Assembly (NCBI RefSeq): GCF_024055725.1
Contig: NZ_JAMXMX010000022.1
Coordinates: 1 to 64,000, forward strand
Length of the DNA: 64,000 nt
Source of the DNA: Actinoallomurus spadix
Lineage (GTDB): Bacteria > Actinomycetota > Actinomycetes > Streptosporangiales > Streptosporangiaceae
Direction: 5' to 3'
Shown here: one piece after another, positions 1 to 12,852 of the stretch
Position numbering within the stretch: position 1 is the stretch's first letter
Layout: the number at the start of each line of letters is the position of its first letter
Translations under genes and position numbers: made by a program
The notes under the pieces: generated by a model
Told to the model about the DNA's origin: nothing
What the model saw: only the letters and a program-made list of their open reading frames with translations
Database searches by the model: none

Positions 1-180
1 CGTGCTGTGCGCCGCGACGCAGGGCGTGCCGCCGCTCGCGTAGATGTCACACGGCAGCGACGCCGCCGACGCGGGACTGGTCACCGCCGACGTGCCGAGG
101 GCGAGCACGGTCGCCGCCACGGCCGTCAGGGACGCGGCGACCGGTCGCGCCCTGCGCAGGCGGATGGGGAATGGGGACAT
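1..180 (-). CDS. GH54 alpha-L-arabinofuranosidase, N-terminal part only
   Basis: Only the first 60 codons lie in the window; the gene runs off the left edge. Reading leftward from ATG at 180, it encodes an Arg-rich N-terminus, an Ala/Val-rich signal peptide ending near SAA, then LPCDIYASGG, TPCVAAHST. This is the same mature start as the two complete GH54 enzymes at 2490-4049 and 4169-5698, so it is a third paralogue. GH54 enzymes release terminal alpha-L-arabinofuranose from arabinan and arabinogalactan outside the cell. It follows the GH29 gene on the same strand with a 93-bp gap and may be cotranscribed. Catalytic residues are outside the window, so activity cannot be judged. Confidence 0.85.
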   Translation of the reverse strand, partial: MSPFPIRLRRARPVAASLTAVAATVLALGTSAVTSPASAASLPCDIYASGGTPCVAAHST

Positions 181-273
181 CGAAAGGACCTCCGTCATCG
201 CGGATGCGGGTGGTGCGGTCAGGAACCGGGTGCGCGGGACCCCGTGTCCCGGCGGGCCGTACGGCCGGGGCGT

Positions 274-2253
274 TCAGACTCCGGTGATGGTCCACTGGTT
301 GTTGGTGCTGGAGTTCGGCGTCCACAGCACGGTTGTCGCGCCGGCCGTCGTGCTGCCCGCGCCGTCCAGGGCGGTGCCGGTGCCGCGGTTGATGATCTGG
401 TATCGGCCGTTGCCGACGTCGTTCAGCCGCCACTGCTGGTTGTTGCCGCCGTTCCAGGCCGCCTGCAGGCAGCTCGCGCCGTTGGCGGTGTTGCCCCAGC
501 TGTCGGCCACCATGCCGTTGGTGCGGTTGACGATGCGGTAGTAGCCGGTGCCCAGGTCGACCAGCTGCCACTGCAGGTTGGTGGATCCGTCGTAGTTCCA
601 CTGCTTGAGCACCGACCCGGATGACACGTTGCCGCCGCTGTCGAGGACGAGCCCGCTGGTCACGTTCGCGATCCTCACCCAGCCGGTGGCGGTGCCCCCG
701 CCGCCCAGAGCGGGGATCTGGCCGGAGAAGGTCAGCTTGACGACATACGCAAGGGCGCTGAAGGGGGCGCCGGACGAGGGCATGGAGATGTGCAGTCCGG
801 CGCCGTCCTGACTGCGGGTCGGCAGGTCGACGTACGAGCCGGCGGTCTGGTCGAGCAGCCGTACCGACGTGAGGGTGCTCAGGTTGATCCGGCCCGAGCT
901 CAGGGTCGTGATGGTCAGCGTGCTCCCGGGCCAGCCGAGCACGGTGGCGTACAGCACCGTGTTGTCCTTGCTGCGGGTGAACCGGATGTCCTGGGCGGTG
1001 CCCTCCCGCGGAGTGGTGAAGGAGCCACCGCCCATCTGCGTCGGGCCCTCGCCGAAGGAGGTCCAGGCGCGGGTGGCGTAGATGGACTCGCCGAACCGCT
1101 TGAGGTAGTCCCCCATCCCCTGCAGGATGGCCTGCTGTCCCGACGGGATGGTGCCGTCGGCCATCGGGGCGATGTTGAGGACCATGGTGCCGTTCTTACT
1201 GACCCGGTCGATCAGCGCGTGCGTCATGGCCTTGGTCGAGTAGTAGCCGATGCCGGCGGTGTAGCACCAGCTGGAGCTGGAGACGCTGTCGTCGGTCTGC
1301 CAGTACGGGGTCTGGATGCCGCCCGGCCCGCCGCGTTCGAAGTCGTAGACCTCGCCCTTGTTGTCGAAGCCGTCCTTGTAGGTGGCCACGACGTCCTTGT
1401 TCCAGGCGACCGCCTGGTTGTAGTAGTACGCGAGGAATTGCAGGCGCAGCGTCTCCTGGACCAGGTGCAGGTCGAAGTCCTGGTAGATGATGTCGGGCTG
1501 GTAACCGTCGATGACCTCCTTGAGCTTGTCGTACCAGAGCTGGTTCTCGGCGGCCGTGCCGAGCTGGCCGTACAGCTTCTTGAGGGTGGTCGTGGACTGC
1601 GCCGGGACGTGGTCGTAGTAGCCGTTGAAGTGGTACGCGTGGTGCAGCGACACGTACAGCTTCAGGCCCTTCGACCGGATCGCGTCGGCGTGCTGCCGCA
1701 GCAGGTCGAGCCGGGGACCGGTGGCGACGGAGTTCCATTCGTTCGCGCCGCTGTTCCACATCGAATAGCCGTCGTGGTGCTCGGCGACCGGCCCCGCGAA
1801 CTTCGCGCCCGCGTCGGCGAACAACTGCGCCCACGCGTTCGGGTCCCAGTTGCCGCCCGCCGACTTCAGCTTCGGCGCGAACTGCACCCAGTTCCCGGCC
1901 TTGTCGCGGGCGCCGTTGATGAAATTGTGGTACGGCCACGCGGACGGGTCGCCGTACACGCTCTTGTGGTGGTTGTTCTCGGCCGAGCCGCCGATGTACA
2001 TGTTCCGCGGGTACCACTCGTTACCGAACGCGGGGACGCTGAACACGCCCCAGTGGTAGTAGATGCCGAACTTGGCGTCCTGGTACCACTCGGGCGCCGG
2101 CGGGTGCTGATCGACCGACGACCAGCTCGCCGTGTAACTGCTCGGACCGGCGGTGGCTCCGGCGGTACGGAAGCCCAGCAGACCGGCGGCGATGGTCGCG
2201 CCGGCCGTGGTGAGCAGATGTCTGCGGCTCATCTGGAACTGGTACGCGGACAT
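274..2253 (-). CDS. Secreted GH29 alpha-L-fucosidase with C-terminal ricin-type lectin domain
   Basis: 659 residues. The start has an SRRHLL twin-arginine motif and a hydrophobic stretch, so Tat export is likely. A GH29 barrel follows (about 50-460): EWYQDAKFGIYYHWG, AEHHDGYSMW and DIIYQDFDL, where Asp259 lies where the GH29 nucleophile is expected. A beta-sandwich follows, then a CBM13/RicinB-like tail (about 525-659) with repeated QWxL/xNxxNG motifs. ATG 2253 is preceded by GGAAGG eight bases upstream. GH29 enzymes remove alpha-linked L-fucose. Among GH54 and GH59 neighbours, this suggests trimming of fucosylated arabinogalactan. GH29 assignment is firm; substrate is inferred. Confidence 0.9.
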   Translation of the reverse strand: MSAYQFQMSRRHLLTTAGATIAAGLLGFRTAGATAGPSSYTASWSSVDQHPPAPEWYQDAKFGIYYHWGVFSVPAFGNEWYPRNMYIGGSAENNHHKSVYGDPSAWPYHNFINGARDKAGNWVQFAPKLKSAGGNWDPNAWAQLFADAGAKFAGPVAEHHDGYSMWNSGANEWNSVATGPRLDLLRQHADAIRSKGLKLYVSLHHAYHFNGYYDHVPAQSTTTLKKLYGQLGTAAENQLWYDKLKEVIDGYQPDIIYQDFDLHLVQETLRLQFLAYYYNQAVAWNKDVVATYKDGFDNKGEVYDFERGGPGGIQTPYWQTDDSVSSSSWCYTAGIGYYSTKAMTHALIDRVSKNGTMVLNIAPMADGTIPSGQQAILQGMGDYLKRFGESIYATRAWTSFGEGPTQMGGGSFTTPREGTAQDIRFTRSKDNTVLYATVLGWPGSTLTITTLSSGRINLSTLTSVRLLDQTAGSYVDLPTRSQDGAGLHISMPSSGAPFSALAYVVKLTFSGQIPALGGGGTATGWVRIANVTSGLVLDSGGNVSSGSVLKQWNYDGSTNLQWQLVDLGTGYYRIVNRTNGMVADSWGNTANGASCLQAAWNGGNNQQWRLNDVGNGRYQIINRGTGTALDGAGSTTAGATTVLWTPNSSTNNQWTITGV

Positions 2254-2280
2254 GGCGGGGGACCTTCCGGTGGGAGAAAT

Positions 2281-2296
2281 GTTCGATATCTCGAAC
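2281..2296. promoter_or_regulatory. Inverted repeat upstream of GH29 fucosidase
   Basis: GTTCGA-TATC-TCGAAC, 6-bp perfect arms, lies 28 bp upstream of the fucosidase start and just downstream of a plausible promoter. Its half-sites differ from the CGAATCGATTCG palindromes near the LacI gene, so it may bind another regulator or be a variant site. Confidence 0.4.
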
Positions 2297-2330
2297 GTGG
2301 TGCGAAATATTGAATTGTTGGGTTCAGCCG

Positions 2331-2360
2331 GGAGTATCCGGGCCGGAGCGGCGGAGTCAA
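2331..2360 (-). promoter_or_regulatory. Candidate promoter for GH29 gene
   Basis: On the minus strand TTGACT (2360-2355), an 18-bp spacer and TACTCC (2336-2331) fit a weak sigma-70-type promoter. The inverted repeat at 2281-2296 would lie in the early transcript. Confidence 0.35.
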
Positions 2361-2383
2361 GGCATCCGGCAAGGCGCGCGCCG

Positions 2384-2414
2384 GCGGGCCGCCGCCGCGC
2401 TGGCAGCGGCCCGC
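2384..2414 (-). terminator. GC hairpin after GH54 gene
   Basis: GCGGGCCGC and GCGGCCCGC form a perfect 9-bp stem around a 13-base loop, downstream of the GH54 stop at 2490. There is no T-run, as is usual in actinomycetes. Confidence 0.45.
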
Positions 2415-2484
2415 GAGCTGAGGGCGCGGATGAAAATCAGTGAAAGCCGACGCGGTGCCGCACGGCCCGCCGGGAACGGGGCGA

Positions 2485-2922
2485 GGTGGTCAGCGGGGGA
2501 TGAAGTCCTGGTTGGTGCCGGCCGCGTTCTTACACGGCCACTGATCCAACTGCTGACCCTGATTACTCCCGGCGCCATAGACGTCCAGGCACAACCCACT
2601 GTTCTGGTTCTGGAACGACCACGAACCATCCGACTGCTGCACCGGCTTCCACATCGTGCTCGCCGCCCCACTACGCGCCTGCTGCACGATGTCCGGACTC
2701 CCCTGCGCCGTCGAACCACCCGAAACCCCGACCACCAGACCAGAGTTCTGCGCCTGCAGCTCCCCATAACCGTTCGACCCCGCCACGAACTGGAACTGCT
2801 GATTCGACTGACCATTACACGACCACTGATCGATCGCCGCCCCCGCAGCACTCGTGTTCCCGAACACATCAAGACACAACCCGTCGTTGCCGACCACCAA
2901 CGAGTGATAACCACCCGGGAAA
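2485..2922 (-). repeat. 438-bp near-identical repeat, copy A (lectin segment)
   Basis: Covers the stop codon and roughly the last 143 codons of the GH54 gene. Compared with 4164-4601 (offset 1679 bp) I count five mismatches: four silent third-position changes and one Ser/Pro change. Flanking sequence diverges abruptly at both ends. The segment is richer in A and T than surrounding coding sequence. Confidence 0.95.
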
Positions 2923-4049
2923 GCGCCGGAATCGCCGGAGGATGTGCCGTAGCCGGCGGCGACGAGGTTCGCCTGGACCGCGTTCTCCGTCGCGTCCGAC
3001 GGATAACCGGCGACCATGGCGCCCTCGTAGAAGGTCCCGGCGCTGAGATTGGCGCCACCGCCCGGCTTGCAGCAGTCACCGCCGCTGCCGAGAACGATGG
3101 CCCCCTGTTTCTTCATGGGGTTGTATCCGCTCGGGAGACCGCCGTCCCAGAGAGTGGTGAGGCCGCCGGACTGCGCGCTGCCGCCTTTGATCGCGAACCG
3201 TGTGGTGCCGTTGTTCTTCAGCATCGCCGTGACGTACCGATTGGTGAAGGCCCGCTGGTTCGGGTTCCAGGACTGGCTCCCTCCGGGGTAGAGCCCCCAT
3301 TCCAGGTCCGCCTGGACCCAGGGGCCGGATCCGGAACAACCGCCGAACCAGCAGGACGTGCTGAAGTTGATCGCGTCCATCGCGCCGGCGGCGTCGGCCT
3401 TCCGCGTGGTCTCGCTGTTGCCGTAGTCGAAGCAGCAGCCGCCGTTGACGTGGGTGCCGCTGGTCACCATGTACATGCCCTCGGGCCCGGTGCCGGTCGG
3501 GACGCCCGTCAGATGGCCGTCCCGCCAATAACTGTTACCGGGGTTGATGTAGAGCGAGTAGGCCTTGTCACCGCCGACCGCGAGCGATTCCGTCGTCGCC
3601 TTCGCGGGGCTGCTCTGGCTCGACCCGGGCACGACGCTCGACCCCTGGTACCACAGGTCGTTGCCGTGCCCGGATTGGTCGTAGACGACGGTGATGACGC
3701 AGGTGGTGCCGGCGCAGAAGGAGTCCTGGGCGGCGGCGTCCGCGTGGCCGCCCGCGCTCAGCATTCCGATGTTCCTGGTCGTGTTGTCGGACGAGCGTCG
3801 TACCTGGTAGAGGCTCCCTTCGTAGGAGCCGTACAGGGCGCGCACCGTGCTGTGCGCGGCGATACAGGGCGTACCGCCCGAGGCGTAGATGTCGCACGGC
3901 CCGGTGCCGGCCGCCGACGCGGGCGCCGACCAGGACGACACGACGGTGATCAGCAGGGCCAGCGCCGCGACCACGCGCGCGGCCGCGGCCATTGGCGACC
4001 GCCGTCGGCGCGCCGCACGGCCGATGCGGAGAAGGGACGAGATCTGCAC
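2490..4049 (-). CDS. Secreted GH54 alpha-L-arabinofuranosidase with C-terminal CBM13-like domain
   Basis: 519 residues from GTG 4049, chosen because AGGAG sits seven bases upstream; an in-frame ATG at 4082 has no such site. A signal peptide ends near PASAA. The catalytic domain (about 50-370) matches fungal AbfB: vicinal cysteines in GGCCFDYGN, nucleophile Glu in VQADLEWG (about residue 250), acid/base Asp in GSGGD (about 325), then FYEGAMVAGYPSDATENAV. The fungal GGDNSN loop is replaced here by GGDCCKPGG, which may alter the +1 subsite or form a disulfide. The lectin tail is almost identical to that of the next gene. In place of the GH54 family's usual arabinose-binding CBM42, both genes carry a ricin-type fold. 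Confidence 0.92.
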   Translation of the reverse strand: MQISSLLRIGRAARRRRSPMAAAARVVAALALLITVVSSWSAPASAAGTGPCDIYASGGTPCIAAHSTVRALYGSYEGSLYQVRRSSDNTTRNIGMLSAGGHADAAAQDSFCAGTTCVITVVYDQSGHGNDLWYQGSSVVPGSSQSSPAKATTESLAVGGDKAYSLYINPGNSYWRDGHLTGVPTGTGPEGMYMVTSGTHVNGGCCFDYGNSETTRKADAAGAMDAINFSTSCWFGGCSGSGPWVQADLEWGLYPGGSQSWNPNQRAFTNRYVTAMLKNNGTTRFAIKGGSAQSGGLTTLWDGGLPSGYNPMKKQGAIVLGSGGDCCKPGGGANLSAGTFYEGAMVAGYPSDATENAVQANLVAAGYGTSSGDSGAFPGGYHSLVVGNDGLCLDVFGNTSAAGAAIDQWSCNGQSNQQFQFVAGSNGYGELQAQNSGLVVGVSGGSTAQGSPDIVQQARSGAASTMWKPVQQSDGSWSFQNQNSGLCLDVYGAGSNQGQQLDQWPCKNAAGTNQDFIPR

Positions 4050-4128
4050 TGTTTCGCTCCTAAGGTGGCCGGCGACGGGCACGCCTCACCTGGCCGTCTC
4101 CCGCCGATGACATCCAGATGAGGGCGGC

Positions 4129-4145
4129 GCCCGCCGCCGGCGGGC
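4129..4145 (-). terminator. Small GC hairpin between two GH54 genes
   Basis: GCCCGCC-GCC-GGCGGGC forms a 7-bp stem with a 3-base loop, 24 bp after the stop of the upstream GH54 gene. It may attenuate rather than stop read-through. Confidence 0.35.
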
Positions 4146-4163
4146 AGGACCCGGATCAGGCCG

Positions 4164-4601
4164 GGTGGTCAGCGGGGGATGAAGTCCTGGTTGGTACCGG
4201 CCGCGTTCTTACACGGCCACTGATCCAACTGCTGACCCTGATTACTCCCGGCGCCATAGACGTCCAGACACAACCCACTGTTCTGATTCTGGAACGACCA
4301 CGAACCATCCGACTGCTGCACCGGCTTCCACATCGTGCTCGCCGCCCCACTACGCGCCTGCTGCACGATGTCCGGACTCCCCTGCGCCGTCGAACCACCC
4401 GAAACCCCGACCACCAGACCAGAATTCTGCGCCTGCAGCTCCCCATAACCGTTCGACCCCGCCACGAACTGGAACTGCTGATTCGACTGACCATTACACG
4501 ACCACTGATCGATCGCCGCCCCCGCAGCACTCGTGTTCCCGAACACATCAAGACACAACCCGTCGTTGCCGACCACCAACGGGTGATAACCACCCGGGAA
4601 A
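4164..4601 (-). repeat. 438-bp near-identical repeat, copy B (lectin segment)
   Basis: Partner of 2485-2922, in direct orientation. It encodes the C-terminal CBM13-like domain of the GH54 gene at 4169-5698. The catalytic halves of the two genes are far more diverged than these tails, which points to recent gene conversion or domain copying. Confidence 0.95.
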
Positions 4602-5698
4602 CCACCACCAGTCCCACCACCCGAGCCGTACCCCGCCGCCGTGATACTCGCCTGCACCGCGTTCTCCGTCGCATCCGACGGATAGCCGCTGGTGATGGCG
4701 CCCTCGAAGAACTCGCCCTGGCCGCTGTTACTGTTGTCGCCGCCGGTGCCCAGCAGCAGCGAACTGTCGGTGCGCATCGGTGAGTAGCCGTTCGGCAGGG
4801 GGCCCGAGTACGGCATCGTCAGGCCGCCGCTGGTGGCGTTTCCGTATTTCAGGGTGAAGTTACTGGTGCCGTTGTTCTTCTCCCACGCGCTGACGAATGG
4901 GAAATGCACCCCGCTGTTGTTCGGATCCTTATTGGACCCGCTGCCGGTGTGGTACATGCCGTTCTCCAGGTCGGCCTCCACCCAGGGGCCACTCCCGGTG
5001 CACCCGCCGAACCAGCACGCGGTTCCCCAGTAGATCGCGTTCATGGTGGCGTTACCGGTGTCGGTGTGGGAGTTCTCGCCGCTGCCGTAGTCGAAGCAGC
5101 ACCACTGGTTCACGTAGTTCGACGACGTCACCATGTAGATGCCCTCCGGCTGCGCCCCGGTGGGCACGCCCTTGGCGTGGTCGACGCGGTAGCCGGTGCC
5201 GGGCGTGGACTTGATCCCGTACGCCGGGTGGCCGGCCACGGTGATCGGGAGTGCCATGGCGTCCGCTCCGATGTCCGCCCCGTTGGGGCCAGGGCCCTTC
5301 CAGAGACCGCCCCAGGAGATCGGCAGGTCGTTGTGGTTCGCGGTCTGGTCATAGATCTTCGTGATCGTGCAGGACGTGCCCGCGCAGAACGACACCTGCG
5401 GCGCCGCGTCCACGTACCCGCCCGCGGAGAGCAGGCCGATGTCGAGATACTTCTGATCGGATTTGCGCTGTATCTGGTACAGCGGCCCGTTGTAGGAGGC
5501 GAGCAGCGCGCGGGTCGTACTGTGCGCGGCGACGCAGGGCGTCCCCCCGGCGGCGTAGATGTCGCACGGGAGCGACGCCGCGGAGGCAGGGTTGACGGCG
5601 GCCTGGGCGCCGAGGGCGAGTACGGCCGCTGCCAGGGCCAGCAGGCAGGCGGCCAGCAGGCGGCCCGCCCGGGGCAGGCGTCTGAGAACTGGGAACAT
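4169..5698 (-). CDS. Secreted GH54 alpha-L-arabinofuranosidase with C-terminal CBM13-like domain
   Basis: 509 residues. ATG 5698 has GGAGG six bases upstream. The signal peptide runs to about residue 41 (PASAA/SLPCDIY). The catalytic domain has WCCFDYG with vicinal cysteines 200-201, nucleophile Glu245 in VEADLENG, and acid/base Asp321 in TGGDNSNSG, all as in the characterised fungal AbfB. The lectin domain (about 370-509) has three repeats with LCLDVFG/LCLDVYG and QQF/QDF motifs. Expected role: extracellular release of alpha-L-arabinofuranosyl side chains. It is divergent from the LacI gene, with a promoter and a perfect palindromic operator upstream, so probably LacI-repressed and arabinose- or oligosaccharide-induced. 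Confidence 0.93.
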   Translation of the reverse strand: MFPVLRRLPRAGRLLAACLLALAAAVLALGAQAAVNPASAASLPCDIYAAGGTPCVAAHSTTRALLASYNGPLYQIQRKSDQKYLDIGLLSAGGYVDAAPQVSFCAGTSCTITKIYDQTANHNDLPISWGGLWKGPGPNGADIGADAMALPITVAGHPAYGIKSTPGTGYRVDHAKGVPTGAQPEGIYMVTSSNYVNQWCCFDYGSGENSHTDTGNATMNAIYWGTACWFGGCTGSGPWVEADLENGMYHTGSGSNKDPNNSGVHFPFVSAWEKNNGTSNFTLKYGNATSGGLTMPYSGPLPNGYSPMRTDSSLLLGTGGDNSNSGQGEFFEGAITSGYPSDATENAVQASITAAGYGSGGGTGGGFPGGYHPLVVGNDGLCLDVFGNTSAAGAAIDQWSCNGQSNQQFQFVAGSNGYGELQAQNSGLVVGVSGGSTAQGSPDIVQQARSGAASTMWKPVQQSDGSWSFQNQNSGLCLDVYGAGSNQGQQLDQWPCKNAAGTNQDFIPR

Positions 5699-5770
5699 GA
5701 CGAACCTCCGTCATCCTGCGACTGCGGGGTCCCGTCAGCCGCCGCGACGCTTCTCAACCGATGGCCCGGA

Positions 5771-5786
5771 GTCGAATCGATTCGAC
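5771..5786. promoter_or_regulatory. LacI-type operator 1, perfect palindrome
   Basis: GTCGAATCGATTCGAC is a perfect 16-bp palindrome with a central CG, typical of LacI-family sites. It lies 13 bp downstream of the -10 of the GH54 promoter (minus strand) and 73 bp before the GH54 start, a classic repression position. Confidence 0.8.
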
Positions 5787-5798
5787 CGAGTCGCCGGG

Positions 5799-5827
5799 AT
5801 GCTAGGACCGGGGTCCGGGGAGGTCAA
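5799..5827 (-). promoter_or_regulatory. Promoter of GH54 gene
   Basis: On the minus strand TTGACC (5827-5822), a 17-bp spacer and TAGCAT (5804-5799) fit a housekeeping promoter. Operator 1 follows immediately downstream. Confidence 0.6.
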
Positions 5828-6056
5828 CGTCCGGCCGCGGGCCGTCGGCGACAGCGTCCCGCGGGTGGAGTTCGCCCTGCTCGGGAGGTCAGGCGGGGCG
5901 AGCGGCACCTGCCGGTCTTTCATGCGCTTTCACCGGCCCGTGCTCTCACGCCCGTGGAATCGTCCCGGCCGCACGGCCGGCGAAGAGCTTCCGGTCGCGG
6001 CCCGGGCGGGCACGATTGCCCGCCCGCGAGCGGGATGACTACACTCCCCGGAATTC

Positions 6057-6072
6057 AGCGAAACGATTCGAC
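6057..6072. promoter_or_regulatory. LacI-type operator 2, upstream of the lacI-family gene
   Basis: AGCGAAACGATTCGAC matches the perfect palindrome at 13 of 16 positions and lies 75 bp upstream of the regulator start. This suggests autoregulation. The rest of 5828-6146 shows no gene. Confidence 0.65.
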
Positions 6073-6146
6073 TGATCACTCTCTCACCCATCGAGAAGCC
6101 GGCCGGGCGGCCCGCGCCGGCCGGGTCGGCGCCGCGAAGGAGCTCG

Positions 6147-7163
6147 ATGAACATCGGCGAGATCGCCCGCCGGTCCGGGGTTTCGCGCAGCACCGTGTCG
6201 TATGCGCTCAGCGGCAAGCGCTCCGTGTCCGAGGCGACGCGGCAGCGCATCCAGGCGGTCATCGACGAGCTGGGCTACCGGCCGAACGCCGCCGCGCGGG
6301 CGCTGAAGGAGGGACGCACGCGAACGCTCGGGCTGGTCGTCCCGCCGCCCCGGCGACGGCTGACGCCGGCACAACTGGAGTTCGTCGCCGGCGTCGTGGA
6401 GGCCACCGACCGCGCGGACCTCGACCTCCTGCTCTCCCCCTCCGGCGACGACCACGACCGTTCCTTCGAGCGGATCGTCGGCGGGCGCCGGGTGGACGGC
6501 GTCATTCTCATGGAGATCCGCCTGGACGACACCCGCGTCAGGCGACTGCAGGGTCTGCGGCTGCCGTTCGTGACCATCGGCCGTACCGCCCGGCCGCAGG
6601 GGATGTCCTGGGTCGACGTGGACTACGCGGCGCTCATCGGCCGGTGCGTGGACCACCTGGCCGATCTCGGGCATCGCCACATCGCCCTGGTCAACCGCTC
6701 GGCCGAGCTCCTCGCCTCCGGTCACGGCCCCGCGCACCGGGCCAAGGAGGGCTTCGCCGACGCCGTCACCCGCCGCGGCGTCGAAGGGGTGGAGGTCGGC
6801 TGCGCCGATGACGTGGCGGCCGGTGAGGCGTGCGTCCAGGGAATCCTGAGCGCCCACCCCGAGGTCACCGCGATCGCGACGATCAACGAGGCGGCGCTGC
6901 CCGGCGTCCAGCGGGCGCTCGAGAGTGCCGGGCTGGACGTCCCGGGGCGGTTCTCCATCGCCGGCGTCACCGCGCGGCACCGGGCCGAGCAGTTCCATCC
7001 TCAGCTCACCGCGGCCGATGTGCCCGCGGTCGACATGGGCGCGACCGCCGTCGACTTCCTCGTCGAGCGCATCACCGAGCCGGACGCACCGCCCAGGCGG
7101 CATCTGTTCGTGCCGCCGATCTCGCTGCGGAACAGCACCGGGCCGGTGCCCGCGCCGCGCTGA
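6147..7163 (+). CDS. LacI-family transcriptional regulator of the polysaccharide locus
   Basis: 338 residues, normal LacI length. The N-terminal helix-turn-helix reads IGEIARRSGVSRSTVSYALS, with hinge YRPNAAARAL at about 45-55, followed by a periplasmic-binding-protein-like sensor domain (about 60-330). GGAG lies six bases before ATG 6147. It sits between leftward GH54 genes and rightward beta-helix and GH59 genes. Palindromes flank all three promoters, so it is very probably their local repressor. The inducer is unknown; arabinose or an arabinogalactan oligosaccharide fits the enzymes. Confidence 0.92.
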   Translation: MNIGEIARRSGVSRSTVSYALSGKRSVSEATRQRIQAVIDELGYRPNAAARALKEGRTRTLGLVVPPPRRRLTPAQLEFVAGVVEATDRADLDLLLSPSGDDHDRSFERIVGGRRVDGVILMEIRLDDTRVRRLQGLRLPFVTIGRTARPQGMSWVDVDYAALIGRCVDHLADLGHRHIALVNRSAELLASGHGPAHRAKEGFADAVTRRGVEGVEVGCADDVAAGEACVQGILSAHPEVTAIATINEAALPGVQRALESAGLDVPGRFSIAGVTARHRAEQFHPQLTAADVPAVDMGATAVDFLVERITEPDAPPRRHLFVPPISLRNSTGPVPAPR

Positions 7164-7264
7164 GCGCCCGGCGCGCGACGCACGGCGCGACCCACGGGGC
7201 ACGGCGCCCCGGGCTCGCGTCCCGCGAGGCCCGCGCTCCGCGTGCCGGGACCATGCCGCATCGG

Positions 7265-7280
7265 TGCGAACCGATTCGAA
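7265..7280. promoter_or_regulatory. LacI-type operator 3
   Basis: TGCGAACCGATTCGAA matches the operator palindrome at 12 of 16 positions. It lies upstream of the promoter at 7298-7326, and its centre is 81 bp from that of operator 4, suitable for DNA looping. Confidence 0.55.
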
Positions 7281-7297
7281 AGCAGCCATGAAAGGCA

Positions 7298-12289
<4,992 letters not shown>

Positions 12290-12351
12290 CGACCGGGGCG
12301 ACGCGGGGACACGCCGGAGAACGAAAAGGGCGGCGGATTTCGCGCTGAGGG

Positions 12352-12392
12352 CCGCGTGGCCGGGGATCGGGGGGATGACCCCGGCCACGCGG
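12352..12392. terminator. Bidirectional terminator hairpin
   Basis: CCGCGTGGCCGGGG pairs perfectly with CCCCGGCCACGCGG (14-bp stem, 13-base loop). It separates the convergent GH59 gene and the 112-residue gene at 12412-12750. Confidence 0.75.
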
Positions 12393-12411
12393 CGGTCCGT
12401 GAGGCGCTTTC

Positions 12412-12750
12412 TCAGCGCGGGTCGGTGACCTTCATGATCTGCCACAGCTCTTCTTGCAGCCGGTCCCGACAGACACGGTACTGCGCCCAGTCGCCACCGA
12501 ATGCCTTCATCACGACAATTTCCTCATCCTCGACGGTCCTGCGTACCGGCCGCGATTCGTGCACGGCGTCGTACATCTCCCGCCAGAGACGGTCCCGCCA
12601 GGCGCGATAAAGCTCCCGGTCGCCACCGAACCTTGTCTCGACCAGCGGTTTCTCGTCACGGATCGCCCAGCCCGCGAGGTCGGGCCGGTGATGACGCGCC
12701 GTGGGCCGTACGGCCGGGCCGGTGGGCTTGCCCGGAGGCCACACCTTCAT
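12412..12750 (-). CDS. Unrecognised small protein with an internal duplication
   Basis: 112 residues from ATG 12750 (an in-frame ATG at 12765 is also possible). I recognise no family. The protein contains two similar helical units: FGGDRELYRAWRDRLWREM and FGGDWAQYRVCRDRLQEEL, each preceded by an acidic/basic segment. No signal peptide or membrane helix is visible, so it is probably cytoplasmic. It is divergent from the TetR gene at 12853 with a 102-bp gap and may be its target. Coding is supported by the terminator, the duplication and codon bias. Confidence 0.6.
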   Translation of the reverse strand: MKVWPPGKPTGPAVRPTARHHRPDLAGWAIRDEKPLVETRFGGDRELYRAWRDRLWREMYDAVHESRPVRRTVEDEEIVVMKAFGGDWAQYRVCRDRLQEELWQIMKVTDPR

Positions 12751-12852
12751 CACGTCTCTTCTCATCGTCACCACGGAAGAAAGGACGCACCGCCCCGCCG
12801 GCCGGATGACACGAATGTTCCCGCACCGCCGTCTCTCTGGGAATCTGGAGGC

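Noticed and set aside
2281-2296. GTTCGATATCTCGAAC considered as a LexA box or a fifth LacI operator
   Set aside because: LexA boxes read TCGAAC-N4-GTTCGA, the reverse half-site order. The LacI sites share CGAATCGATTCG, which is absent here.
3050-3075. GGDCCKPGG in the GH54 protein considered as a frameshift
   Set aside because: The catalytic Asp and all downstream conserved motifs stay in frame with the paralogue, so it is a genuine loop variant.
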